Below are positions 31,519 to 41,684 of a DNA stretch of 64,000 bases, in pieces. Every line of letters starts with the position of its first letter. Positions within the stretch are counted from its first letter, which is position 1. The DNA comes from Actinostola sp. cb2023 (taxonomy: Eukaryota > Cnidaria > Anthozoa > Actiniaria > Actinostolidae): positions 218,501-282,500 of the forward strand of contig JAUJYZ010001332.1 of the NCBI GenBank assembly GCA_033675265.1, written 5' to 3'. Made by a program: the position numbers and the translations under genes. The notes beneath the pieces are model-generated. The model was not told where the DNA came from. It did not search any database and saw only the letters and a list, made by a program, of their open reading frames with translations.

Positions 31519-31775
31519 CAGTCATTCTCAAAAAGGTTGTCCAGATGAAAAGACTACAATATTACAATAAAGTCACGTGATTCGTTATGTTTTCAATTTC
31601 TGCACGCGGAACTGCAAGTTGATACCAGCGGCATTACATTCAGTTCTCACAATGCTGTGTACTTTTGCATCTCAAATTGAAATTCCACGCGAGGAAATTG
31701 ATTATATAATGAATCACGTGACTTTATTATAGTATTGTAGTCTTTTCATCTGGACAACCTTTTTGAGAATGACTG
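31519..31775. mobile_element. TA-flanked MITE, 257 bp
   Basis: Ends CAGTCATTCTCAAAAAGG and the reverse complement; TA on both flanks. Related in its termini and GTTGTCCAG motif to 4453-4746. Confidence 0.75.
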
Positions 31776-32011
31776 TATATATCATTTATATTAATAACAA
31801 AATTATTAATATTAAAAAAAAAATTAACATTAAAATAATCATTTTTTTAAATAATCAATAATCAATAATCATTAAATAAATTAACATTAAAATAATCATT
31901 TTTAATCAATAATCAATAATAATTAAAATAATCATTTTCACAAAAACAAACAATAAAAACAAAGTTTAAAGTAAGTGAGTTTGCCACTGACAATAATTCC
32001 ATTCCGCATTT

Positions 32012-32453
32012 CCTCGTGTTTTACAGTAAATAGACAGCAATGGCGTCCCTCAAAACAGCCCCACAATTCTTTTCTAATGCACCAATGTTTGAAGCAAGTG
32101 AGTTTGGCTCAAAATAATTATGTTTCCCAGTCGTTTCCTCGTGTTTTACAGTAAATACACAACAATGGAGTCCCTCAAAACAGCTCCACAGTTCCTTTCG
32201 AACATCAACTCCGACATGGCTAATTATATATGTGAGAACTGTTATTACAAAATAGGTCTTAGTCAGCAAGACCCCTTTGGAGAACACAGACATAATATGT
32301 ATCTCGCTAGCTTGTTGTATCTAATTTTTAGATCAAAAGGAATTAACAAGCAAGGAGATGGAATTCAAATAATCAGACTTATCATTTCGACTTTTAATAC
32401 TCCAAAGCCATCATCAGAGAGGGGATTTACAATAAAACCAATAAAAGTTTAGA
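32012..32453 (+). CDS. Tandemly duplicated exon-like segment, 3' copy open to a stop
   Basis: Two related blocks lie 124 bp apart (near 32029 and 32153), each preceded by CGTGTTTTACAG. The first reads MASLKTAPQFFSNAPMFEA and ends at a GTGAGT donor. The second reads MESLKTAPQFLSNINSD, passes through YICENCYYKIGLSQQ, and stays open to TAG at 32451, about 96 residues from its ATG. I do not recognise the protein. It could be a small gene, alternative exons, or a decaying duplicate. Confidence 0.3.
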
Positions 32454-32949
32454 ACAACTGTAGTTCCCTAGAGATTCGTAACCCCCCGGCCATGTTAAAA
32501 GCAGGTGACAAGTTCTTTGTGGCGAGCGCTTCCAAGAACAATACAATGTTCCTGTTATTATATTTCGATAATGTAGAAGTGCTATGCTGAACCATCCATA
32601 TTTATACGGAAGGCTCGGTGACGTCCGGCTTCGCCTTAATTTAATGCTTTTAAAGTCCTTCGAATTTCCATAGAATATCTGACCAATTTTCAGGCTCCTT
32701 TCAACCAATCATCTTTTCACTATTTCCTCCCATGGCCAATTCCTTCCAGAAAACCCGTTGTTAGGTATTAAAACAACAAACAAAAACAATTACAATTTGT
32801 ATTAACAAGTGACGTATGTTACAAATATACATGTACAATCAATGAACCCGCAAATAGCTAGTAGAATAGTTGAATATAGTAGAATAATAGTAGATTGTTT
32901 GCCGAATGCTATCCAGGCACTAGCTTCGCTTAGCTTTCATATAAGTATT

Positions 32950-35591
32950 TCATTGGGAAAACTGCTTTGCTAATTTTCGTTTGAATGTCTTGTAAAACTT
33001 TACAGCGAGCTTTTTCAAATAATCTTTGTCTTTAACGCGTGCGTGAGGATAATTTGCTTTCAATCGCACTCTTATCGTCTCAGATGCTTTTAACCATGGC
33101 AATTTATGCTTCGGCGCTGATTTATGTCGCTTACTTTTCGAAATTCTGGCACGGTTTTGAAACATCATTGAGGATTTCAAGTAAGCTTGATTATGAGACA
33201 AAATTCTACTCATTTTTTTATTCCTTTCGATACTTTTCGTATTACGATCGGAATGCTGAAGATAATGGTGTTTCTTTTTGATCAAATTACTCTTAGGTTT
33301 TGCCATCAAATCATGGCGAACAGTATTCCCAAATGCCTTTTTCTTTTTGGCAAAGTATGACTTTTTGTCACCACTATGGAATACATATTTGCCACGTTTA
33401 CTGCTTTTTTCCTTTTGGTGGAACTCTTTTCCATTTTATTATCGCTGGATCGCTGTTTTTCTCTTTCAGCCTTTAGTGCTCCAGCAAATGCCATAGCAAA
33501 CTCTTTTGATAGTCTGCTTGCCGCAGGTTCGTGGTTATCATTACTGACACTAGGCGCTCTGTTGGACGGCGGATACGGACGAAGTGGTGTTTGATTAGTT
33601 GCAGAAGGATTGTGCACATTTTGTGTGCCACTGGATATTGTTGGGGTAGTTGGTGTAGTTGGGTTAGTTGGTTGAGGTAGTACACCAGCAACAGGCAATA
33701 AGACTATGGCGGCATTTTTTAGAGGTACATTGTTTTGACCTGAATTAATTGTTGGTGATGTGATACCTGTGTTCTGCAATGAATTGCCAGCAAGAGGTAA
33801 GGGAGCGGTACCAGTATTCTGTTGAGGCAAAGAGCCCGGACCTAAATCAGTTACTAACTGTAGACGTGCGGCACCTGTGTTTTGCGGTGGATTGCCAGGA
33901 AGAGGTAAGGGAGCGGTACCAGTATTCTGTTGGGGTATAGTGCCTTGCCCTAAAGCAGGAGCAGGCTGTAGAGGTGTGGCACCTGCGTTCTGTATAGAAT
34001 TGCCAGGAAGAGGTAAGGGACCGGTACCAGTATTCTGTTGAGGTATAGTGCCTTGGCCTAAAGCAGGAGTTGACTGTAGAGGTGCCGCACCTGTGTTCTG
34101 CATGGAATTGCCAGGAAGAGGTAAGGGAGCGAAACCAGTATTTTGTTGTGGCATAGTGCCTTGACCTAAAGCAGGAACTGATTGAACTGTGGCACCTCTC
34201 GTATTCTGCATGGAATTACCAGGAAGAGGTAAAGATGCGGCACCAGTATTTTGTTGACTTACAGCTGGCTGGCATCGGTTTCCTTGTGCACAGTAACACT
34301 GCTGATTACATTGCTGCTGCGGAACGCAACAAGAGTTTCCAGCATTTTGTACCGATGTTTGTTGAACGTCATTATTTGGATTACTCATGCTGCCAGGAAT
34401 AATCCCTTGATTTAGTATGCTCTGAGTATTTAATGGATAACTTTGGGGTAGCCCAGGTAATGTTGAACTTAATTGATTTGCCTGCAATGGTACAGGCTGC
34501 ATCATTTGATTTCCAAATAATGGTATTTGGCCAGTGTTTCCTAATGCAATTGGCAGATTGTTGCTTGGAAAGACTGGTGGCACATTTTTCGATGCCAACA
34601 TTTCAAGAATACCTTGGGATGCCTGGTTGCCTTGGGGAATATTTGATATGACGTTGGACGTTGTCCCATAATTCGGACATTGTATTCCAGCATTAACTGC
34701 ATTGCTCTGTGGATATTCCATTGGAGCATTTTGCAAGTTAGTCAACGGCACATTTCGTAAACAGTTAACAAGTGAATTCACACTGCTCGATAACGCCCCT
34801 GAAGGATAGCCCATTGGTTGGCCAACATTTCCAATTGGTGCAGCTGGAACAGGTCCAGCTATGTTAATAGTAGGTTGAGTAGTTTCTTTGGTGTGCTTGT
34901 TGATGTTGATGTTTAACTGGATGTGATTTCGGTTGTCTGAGGCTCTAGAACTTTCATTCTTTTGAAGTGATAAGTCCGATAAATGCGAGGGATTACTTTG
35001 GGGTGATGAAATCGGATGTCCATTGACTGTGATAACTATACGTTTATGACTTCCTTCAATATTGATACGGCGCTGGATAACTGATCTGGCTCCATTGTTA
35101 ATGCTAGTATTTTCTACAACATAATAAAGAGTAGATTAAAAACTTGTGAATTACCAAAGTTATTCTAAAATGTTAAAATGGAAAAACTCAAGTCGATTCA
35201 ATCAGATTAAGGATTTAGTAGGTACTGTCATTTCACAAAGGGAGAATGACAGTTATAACGGTTCGAAACGTCCCTAAAAACATCCAGAATCTATTCTCAC
35301 TTTTCATTTTTAACACTTCCACAGATGAAATTCGAAACATTTATATTTAAATTTTAGAGTTAATATTTGGAAAAACGGAGGATATCGCATCCATGCATTG
35401 AAAAAGAATGACAATAAAACTTGCACCTTACCGTGTGTGCCATGAATTGCTTGTTGTTTCAAGGTTGTTTCATCTTTCTTTAAGAAACTAGAGTCGTTGT
35501 TTATGTGTTTGAATCGCAAATTCTTTGTTATTGAAAAGGAAAAAGTTGCTTTAGACAAAAACATAAAAACAATTAGACCAAGAATATTCAT
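32950..35591 (-). CDS. Secreted repeat-rich protein, minus-strand member of a divergent pair; apparent frameshift
   Basis: Exon 1 is 35591-35432: signal peptide (MNILGLIVFMFLSKATFSF) and a short basic segment. A phase-1 intron (GTAAGG...TTGTAG) leads to exon 2 from 35113. The spliced frame has about 655 residues and stops at 33306. The body is Q/N/G/P-rich with five copies of a 36-37 residue repeat (LPLPGN, QNTG, PALGQGT, IPQQNTG; DNA 33770-34260), a short Cys cluster (SCCVPQQQCNQQCYC), and an Ala/Leu helix (LSKEFAMAFAGALKAE). Just before the stop, the -1 frame becomes open and continues to 32950 with a very Lys/Arg-rich composition (KKKKAFGN, AKPKSNLIKKKHH), like other basic tails here. So the real C-terminus may lie in that frame. 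Family unknown. Confidence 0.7.
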
Positions 35592-36222
35592 TTCGATGGA
35601 GTCAGTTTTGATAGCAAACTTGATGACATTTTTGTGCTAACACTACTCTTCAATAAACGGTGGTTTTGATCTAGACCATGGATACACTACTGCGTATGTA
35701 ATTGTTTGACCATCTCGTAAACGGGTCCAAGAAAAAACGAATCTCCAATATTCGGGTTCCTGAATTGTTTTCGTCATTGATCTTGTTAATTTCCTAACCA
35801 GGTTGTGTATTGACACTACCCGAAAATAGATCAAGCGTATATGACATAACGAATCGCAGCTAATTAATAAATGATGTTGAAACACGAATCTCATTTTAAG
35901 TTGTTATTGATATTTTTGTATTGTAATTTCTTAATGTAAAGTGCGTTTGTGTTTGAGTTTTATAAGATACATGAGTTTGTCTTCTTCCAGAACTCACATT
36001 GTTGCTATGCTATGGTGCGTTCATAATATTCAATACCCTACCTCTCACCTTGCCACCTGCTAGAAACATTGTAAAAAAACACGTTATAGTGTTAGTGTTC
36101 TTTCAGGCATGAGCTACCCATTGAAGTGGGCAAATACGTAGACCAAATATAACCGCCTTTCCAAAACATTATCAATTCTTGATCAGTTATTTGAAGCATT
36201 TTTTTTTGTTTTCTGTTAAGTT
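35592..36222. promoter_or_regulatory. Shared intergenic region of the divergent gene pair
   Basis: 631 bp separate the two start codons on opposite strands. Both 5' UTRs and probably a two-way promoter lie here. I see no clear TATA box at a convincing distance and no strong repeat, so specific sites cannot be named. Confidence 0.4.
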
Positions 36223-38217
36223 ATGCATTTTAAATGTGTTAGTTTATCTAACACCATCAAAGTCATGTTTGGATATGGGCTAGTTTTGATCATAATATCT
36301 GCCATGTTTGTGCAGTCATCGAGACCAGAAGACACAAAGCTACAAAACTTGGAATGTCAAGGAAGAACGCCGGTCGAAGTGGACTCTACAATACACCATG
36401 GAGGTACAACGAAACCATGTTTTATACAGTCATACAGCGAGTCCTCATTTGATTTAGTCGTTAATTTATTGTTGTTGTTGTTGTTCGCAGATACATCAGG
36501 CGTCCAGAAAAGATCTGAAAGAAATGTGAAACCAGATCACAGGGTACTTGAGGGAAATTCCGGATTATTCAAGCTGCCTTATATAGTTCTTCCTCCTGAT
36601 AACACGATACCGGATGAAATCCATGAGAAACCAACGAAAGTAAATGACTATATATCGATTTCATATGGACTATCCACACCTAGTCCTACAGCAACTTCTC
36701 GTGTAGCTACGACTTCCTCTCCAAAACCAATTAACATCAACATAATTCTACCTACAGCTGCTCCACTCAAGCACAGTACGTCACCTGCAAGTCATATTGA
36801 ACATGATGCTAATCACAATGTAACTAGTATAGATTTGAATCTAAACATTGAGGGACAGGAGGGAGAGGAGCAAACACATCAACCGATTGTTATCCAGCTA
36901 CCACCAAATACACCGATCCCGAGAATTATTGTACCTCAAAGTCAACAAGCACAGACTATAACCTCACAGCTTCCGCCCAGCGTGCAATTAGCATTGGCAC
37001 AATCGTATGGAATAAATGACCCTATTATTCCTGTTGCAACTTTGACGTCTACAGCAGGTAATTTACCTGGACGAATGCCTTTGTATAGCGTACCCCGTCA
37101 AGGGTTTCCGTTGCCAGATTCCACAGTACAGAATTCAATTGCTGGAATTAATAACAACTTTCCAAGTTATCCAAGAGTGAATCAGCCAATGTTAAACCAA
37201 CTTTCGTCCATTATGTCTAGTGCAATTCAATCATCGATAGCTCAGTCGCAACCCGAGTTAATCACGTCTGCTCTCAATCAGGCAGCATTACAAGCGCAAA
37301 CTCAAAACCAACCAGCAGAGTTATTAGTTTCTGCATTGACACAAGCTCTGGCCAAAAGAATCAGTCCAGACAACGAGTTATCTAAGGAGAAGAAACTTAC
37401 AAACACTTTAGCTGCTGCTTTAAACATGTTAATAGAGGAAATACCTCAAACTGGCGTATCGCGCAGTGAATCCCCTATGAAGGTTGAGGTTGTTAATTTA
37501 CCTCAGCACAATCTGCAAACAAATCCAGCCTATCCGAATAACGTCTATCCTGGAAATCTTAATTCACCTCAGCAAAATCCTGGTAATCTTAATTTACCTC
37601 AACAAAATTATGGAAATCTTAATTCACCTCAGCAAAATCTGCAAACAAATCCATACGTTAATCCTGGAAATCGTAATTTACCTCAGCAAAATCTGCAAAC
37701 AATTCCATACGTTAATCCTGAAAATCTTAATTTACCTCAGCAAAATCTGCAAACAATTCCACTCTATCCAATGAGCGTTAACTCTGGAAATCTTCCTATA
37801 TATAATTTAAATCCGCCATCATCGCAACCTTTAATGTCAAGATACTTGCAGCAAGATACCCATCAGGCTTTACATGACAGCGAGCCTCAACAAGACAGCC
37901 ATGTTTCTTTTGACAAACTCACTGCAAATGCACTTGGAAAAGCCATGGCTGCGGCATTAGTTCATACAGCCAAACAAATAGTTTCAGATAAAAACTCTGG
38001 AGTACAGAGGGACACCATATTAAAATCCAAGGACTTAAAACGCTTATCAGAAAGCCTTGTGCAACTTTTCCAAAGAACACTTTTTAAACACAAACATCGT
38101 TCACGCCATCACTATAGAAATTGTCTATCGCGTGGAGGTCGCAATGCCGAACCTTTCAGTCGAAAATATATCAGGAATCGATCGAAATGTTGCTGCTGTT
38201 GTTGCCATTCGCTATAA
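36223..38217 (+). CDS. Secreted repeat-rich protein, plus-strand member of the divergent pair
   Basis: Exon 1 is 36223-36403, with a hydrophobic signal segment (MFGYGLVLIIISAMFVQSS; an inner ATG at 36265 is an alternative start). An 87-bp intron (36404-36490, GTACAA...TTCGCAG) follows. It is a multiple of three and free of stops, so it can be misread as coding. Exon 2 runs to TAA at 38217; the spliced product has 635 residues. Features: a strand-like block (LNLNIEGQ, PIVIQLPPN), a P/Q/N/S-rich body, repeats of NLNLPQQNLQTNPYVNPGN type (37500-37790), an Ala-rich helix (NALGKAMAAALVHTAKQ), and a His/Arg/Lys-rich end closing with six cysteines in a row. The same exon split and block order as the minus-strand gene show they are paralogues. 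Function unknown, probably extracellular. Confidence 0.75.
   Translation: MHFKCVSLSNTIKVMFGYGLVLIIISAMFVQSSRPEDTKLQNLECQGRTPVEVDSTIHHGGTTKPCFIQSYSESSFDLVVNLLLLLLFADTSGVQKRSERNVKPDHRVLEGNSGLFKLPYIVLPPDNTIPDEIHEKPTKVNDYISISYGLSTPSPTATSRVATTSSPKPININIILPTAAPLKHSTSPASHIEHDANHNVTSIDLNLNIEGQEGEEQTHQPIVIQLPPNTPIPRIIVPQSQQAQTITSQLPPSVQLALAQSYGINDPIIPVATLTSTAGNLPGRMPLYSVPRQGFPLPDSTVQNSIAGINNNFPSYPRVNQPMLNQLSSIMSSAIQSSIAQSQPELITSALNQAALQAQTQNQPAELLVSALTQALAKRISPDNELSKEKKLTNTLAAALNMLIEEIPQTGVSRSESPMKVEVVNLPQHNLQTNPAYPNNVYPGNLNSPQQNPGNLNLPQQNYGNLNSPQQNLQTNPYVNPGNRNLPQQNLQTIPYVNPENLNLPQQNLQTIPLYPMSVNSGNLPIYNLNPPSSQPLMSRYLQQDTHQALHDSEPQQDSHVSFDKLTANALGKAMAAALVHTAKQIVSDKNSGVQRDTILKSKDLKRLSESLVQLFQRTLFKHKHRSRHHYRNCLSRGGRNAEPFSRKYIRNRSKCCCCCCHSL
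36404..36490 (+). other. Short in-frame intron
   Basis: 87 bp with GT and CAG ends, preceded on its 3' side by a TTGTTG tract. Removing it joins HHG to DTSG in phase 1, exactly where the paralogue on the other strand is split (THG to ENTS). Confidence 0.65.
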
Positions 38218-38225
38218 AACGGAAC

Positions 38226-38492
38226 TTAAGGTGCGGACACACGGTGCAACATTGCGTGCAATATTGCTGGCAATTTTGTTGCAGCGTGTGTCCACCCATG
38301 AAACTGATTGCTCGCAATTGACTAGCGCGCGCTTATACGACGTAATTTGTTGCTCGCAATGTTGCAGAAGTAGGACTCGATTCTACTTCTGCAACATTGA
38401 GCGCAACATGTTGCAGAGGTGGACACACGCTGCAACAATACATGTTGCAGGGAATGTTGCACGAAATGTTGCACCGTGTGTCCGCACCTTAA
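38226..38492. mobile_element. piggyBac-type MITE with TTAA target duplication
   Basis: TTAA, GGTGCGGACACACGGTGCAA at the left; the reverse complement and TTAA at the right. 259 bp between the TTAA copies. It starts 9 bp after the stop of the gene at 36223 and so lies in its 3' UTR. Confidence 0.8.
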
Positions 38493-38719
38493 GAGAAATA
38501 GCGATAATTCAAACACGGGTGTAAAATAGCAATGTAATCGAACTAAGGGAAGCTACATGTTCTTTGACCAATTTGCAAATACTGTGTATTTCCAAATGAA
38601 TCATTAAGAAGAGTGCCAGAGTAACCAACGCTTGCAAGTGTTCAAGCAATGCAATTTAACAAAATAATATTTACCATATCTTGTACTAAACAAATAGATT
38701 CCATTTTGCCGTGCATATA

Positions 38720-38914
38720 TATATACCTATTTCAAAAAACATTGTCGCCATTCAAAGCAACAAGCGTCAAGCCAAGACCAAAGTGAATGCTGGTTATGTG
38801 TTGACAATTATTTTATTAACAATTGTTTCTATAAGGACTAATTACAAAATGTGAAAATTTTCACGTGCTTGTTTGCATATAACGCGACAACGTTTTTTTA
38901 AAAATAGGTGTATA
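38720..38914. mobile_element. TA-type MITE, same family as 29841 and 57269
   Basis: Ends TATACCTATTTCAAAA and AAAATAGGTGTATA; interior shares CAAGCCAAGACC with 57269-57555. Confidence 0.7.
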
Positions 38915-39179
38915 TTAATAACTATACTATTTGTTAGGGTTTGATGGAAATTAGATTGTAGTTGTTGTTGATAGAGATTTTATCTTAGATTTAATTATTA
39001 ATTTGCATTTGAGTATTTAATAGATATTTGCGCTATATAAATATTATTATTATTATTATTATTATAAATATTACTATTATAAATATTATTATTATAAATA
39101 TCATTATTATTATTAAATATTATTATAATAAAAAAAACTTAACGTTTACCAATCATTTTCGTAAGTATAAAAATGTTAT

Positions 39180-39900
39180 TACAAAAATGAAAACAAATCG
39201 GTGCAGCGAGGAATCGATTCCTGGCACCCATGTGCTGCTAACGCGCTGTGTTTCAGTGCGAGCCACCACGGGACCATAGTAATTTGCACAACAATAGACA
39301 GTAGCCCCTTCACAAGATACACTAGGTTATTTTGTCCTCCAAATCAACAAGCGTGCACAATAGCTTAGTGGTGCGTGGTAGTTATTTAATGGGCCTAGGA
39401 TCCGACTCTTTCCTCCATCTTTGACCACTAAGCTGATTGGTGTAAGCTCGGATAGCGCGGATAGCGCGGATGGGGCCGAAATCTTCATCCTATACGTAAC
39501 ATACGGTGACTCAGCATAATGTCTGGGAGTATGGGCCTTTTTTGGATAAATGACCGGCATTCCTCTCTTTTGAATCTGGGGGTCTAGGGTTCGAGTCCCA
39601 GCCGTGACACGTTTTATTTTACATATGTATTCTTTTTTAGAATTTTTTGTTGTTGAAAAAACAAAAACAAAAACGCATTGATAAGCTTTCATCTCTTCTC
39701 CTTCCCTGAGCCCTAGGTCCAGTTGCTTGCTTTTGAGTAATAACATTTAAACGATATTCAACAGACACAAGAATTCAGGAATTTATTATACTGATAGATC
39801 CACCTGTTCAAAGAGTACATAGCGTAAATAGTACAATCAATTCATTATTAGATAACATCGTCAACCTATCTACTAGATATACAACTTATTATACAATTTA
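39180..39900. repeat. Dispersed repeat, copy 2, with tRNA-like B box
   Basis: Same family as 30640-31375. GGGTTCGAGTCCCAGCCGTG at 39587 is a good pol III B box and TAGCTTAGTGGTGCG upstream is A-box-like. The spacing (over 200 bp) is too long for a tRNA, so a tRNA-derived repeat is the likeliest reading. Confidence 0.7.
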
Positions 39901-41276
39901 GTGTGCACGCAGCACGGCTCCTGAGTCGTGCCGTATTTTGACGAGATGTAGACGCCGTACGGCACACTAAAATGTATAATACGTTATGAAAAGGGGAGTT
40001 AATATCGTTATATGTATGGGATAGAGTTATTCAGTAGTATATAATTCAGTTTGGTAACCAATAGGGGACTTGCACTAAGAGATCACGTGACCCCCAACCC
40101 ACTTGATTCGAACTGCAGTGTCAAAATGATCCCCAGAAATGAAAAGAGCAGTTCAAAATTAGTAAAAGGGCCAAATTTCAGATCATTAAAAATGACATAC
40201 AAAATAAAATCGAACGTTTTCTAAGAATTTGTTTGGAAACTGCATTGGATAAATGGAAAGAGCTTGCAGTCCAGCATATCTTCCCATACGAATCCTAGTA
40301 AAATTTGGGATTTTATTTTTAATGTCATTTCTCCTGTGTCAGACATTATGGACTAATAATGAGATCAACTGAGAAACTGTGCAGTACACTAAACGAAGCG
40401 TTTCTTGTAGCTCAGTACAACTGACTACACAATACTCACGGCCATGTGCGAAAAATGTCTAGCAATGCAAAGTTTTACCTCTTTCTCCAGCAAGAAAAGT
40501 GTTAAAGAGAAAACACTAGTTTCTGGTGTCTCTGGAAAGTCCATCTTTGATATTCTAGGCGGAAAAAAAGCGAAGAAACCGTACAAAAATACGAGAAAAA
40601 CTGCATTAAATTTTGCTCGACTTGGCTATACCTGACTTCGTGCTCCAGTCTCGATTCATCAATTTATCGCCGTTCAATCTTCAAATTCTTTTGATTTTTA
40701 GTTAATCAATGAAACCTGAAGAGACCTTAATTGTAGAATTCTTTGATTTTATTCCAAAATATAATTTTCTTCGATTTCAATAGCTTATTTGTTCGATAGC
40801 AGCCAAAATGACAGCCATTTTAGAAAGCAAACTTCATAATCACCGATCGACCAGTGATTATCGTCTCATAATCACTGGACGGTCGACCAATCAGAGCGCG
40901 CGAAACTCTATAATATATTCAAGTCTAAAATTATACGTAAAGTTTATTATATGGCACATGCTAATTGCGGTAAAGCCACGCGATCTGATTGGTTCTTTAG
41001 TGGGCAAGATTCTCCGGAAATTCCCGAGGGCGATTACAGAGTTTTTGTCCCGACAAAAATAACCTCACCTCGATTAAAATTGCCATATAATAAACAACTT
41101 TTTAAAATAACATCGCTTAGCTTGCATGTTCAGCACAGGAAAATACCCGTCCTCGGTCTTTTTTGTACAGACCTGTCTGATATTTTCCTGTACTGACCTT
41201 CGCTCTCTGTTAGTAGTAGTTAATAATAACTTTAGTATTTTGTAAGTTATATGGTAATTTGTCGCTTGGTAATTGT

Positions 41277-41530
41277 TAGTAATGTAGTTCGTAAGGTTTC
41301 TTCAAGCGTAAAAAGACTCAGAAAAAATACTGATCTGGGCTCAGTATATCTGAGAATTTAAAAATATAATTAATTTAAAAATTAATTATTATTATTAGTT
41401 AAATTATTATTATTATTATTATTATTATTATTTTTATTATTTCTTAATTTAAAAATATTAAAATCCCGTCTGGGCTCAGTATGTTTTCTGAGTCTTTTTA
41501 CGCTTGAAGAAACCTTACGAACTACATTAC
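41277..41530. repeat. Inverted repeat, 254 bp
   Basis: GTAATGTAGTTCGTAAGGTT with its reverse complement at the far end, arms about 75 bp, AT-rich core with ATT repeats. It lies just downstream of the GT43 stop. Confidence 0.75.
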
Positions 41531-41579
41531 TAACTTTAGTATTGTTGTAAAATTAAAAGTGATTTTATTAATTTTCTAT

Positions 41580-41684
41580 TCATGTCTCAATATTTGGGTC
41601 AGACGGTCGTCCCTCGCTGATTAGGTCTTTTTCACCAACTATACAATCACGTGGTTGCTGCGATCTCGTATGCCACACGTAAAC
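41580..41684 (-). CDS. GT43 exon 4 (C-terminus)
   Basis: 105 bp including stop. Acceptor TTTTTTTAG, then VYVWHTRSQQP, the conserved end of GT43 enzymes, and a 24-residue variable tail ending in TGA. Confidence 0.85.
   Translation of the reverse strand, partial: VYVWHTRSQQPRDCIVGEKDLISEGRPSDPNIET

Noticed and set aside
38057..38524. Cys/Arg-rich ORF of 155 codons after the 36223 gene
   Set aside because: Runs through the TTAA-flanked MITE; its reading is set by the inverted repeats.
40444..40635. Lys-rich 63-codon ORF (KSIFDILGGKKAKKPYKN)
   Set aside because: Composition is tempting beside the basic-tail genes, but there is no signal peptide, no clear splice site and no repeat block, so I could not support it as an exon.
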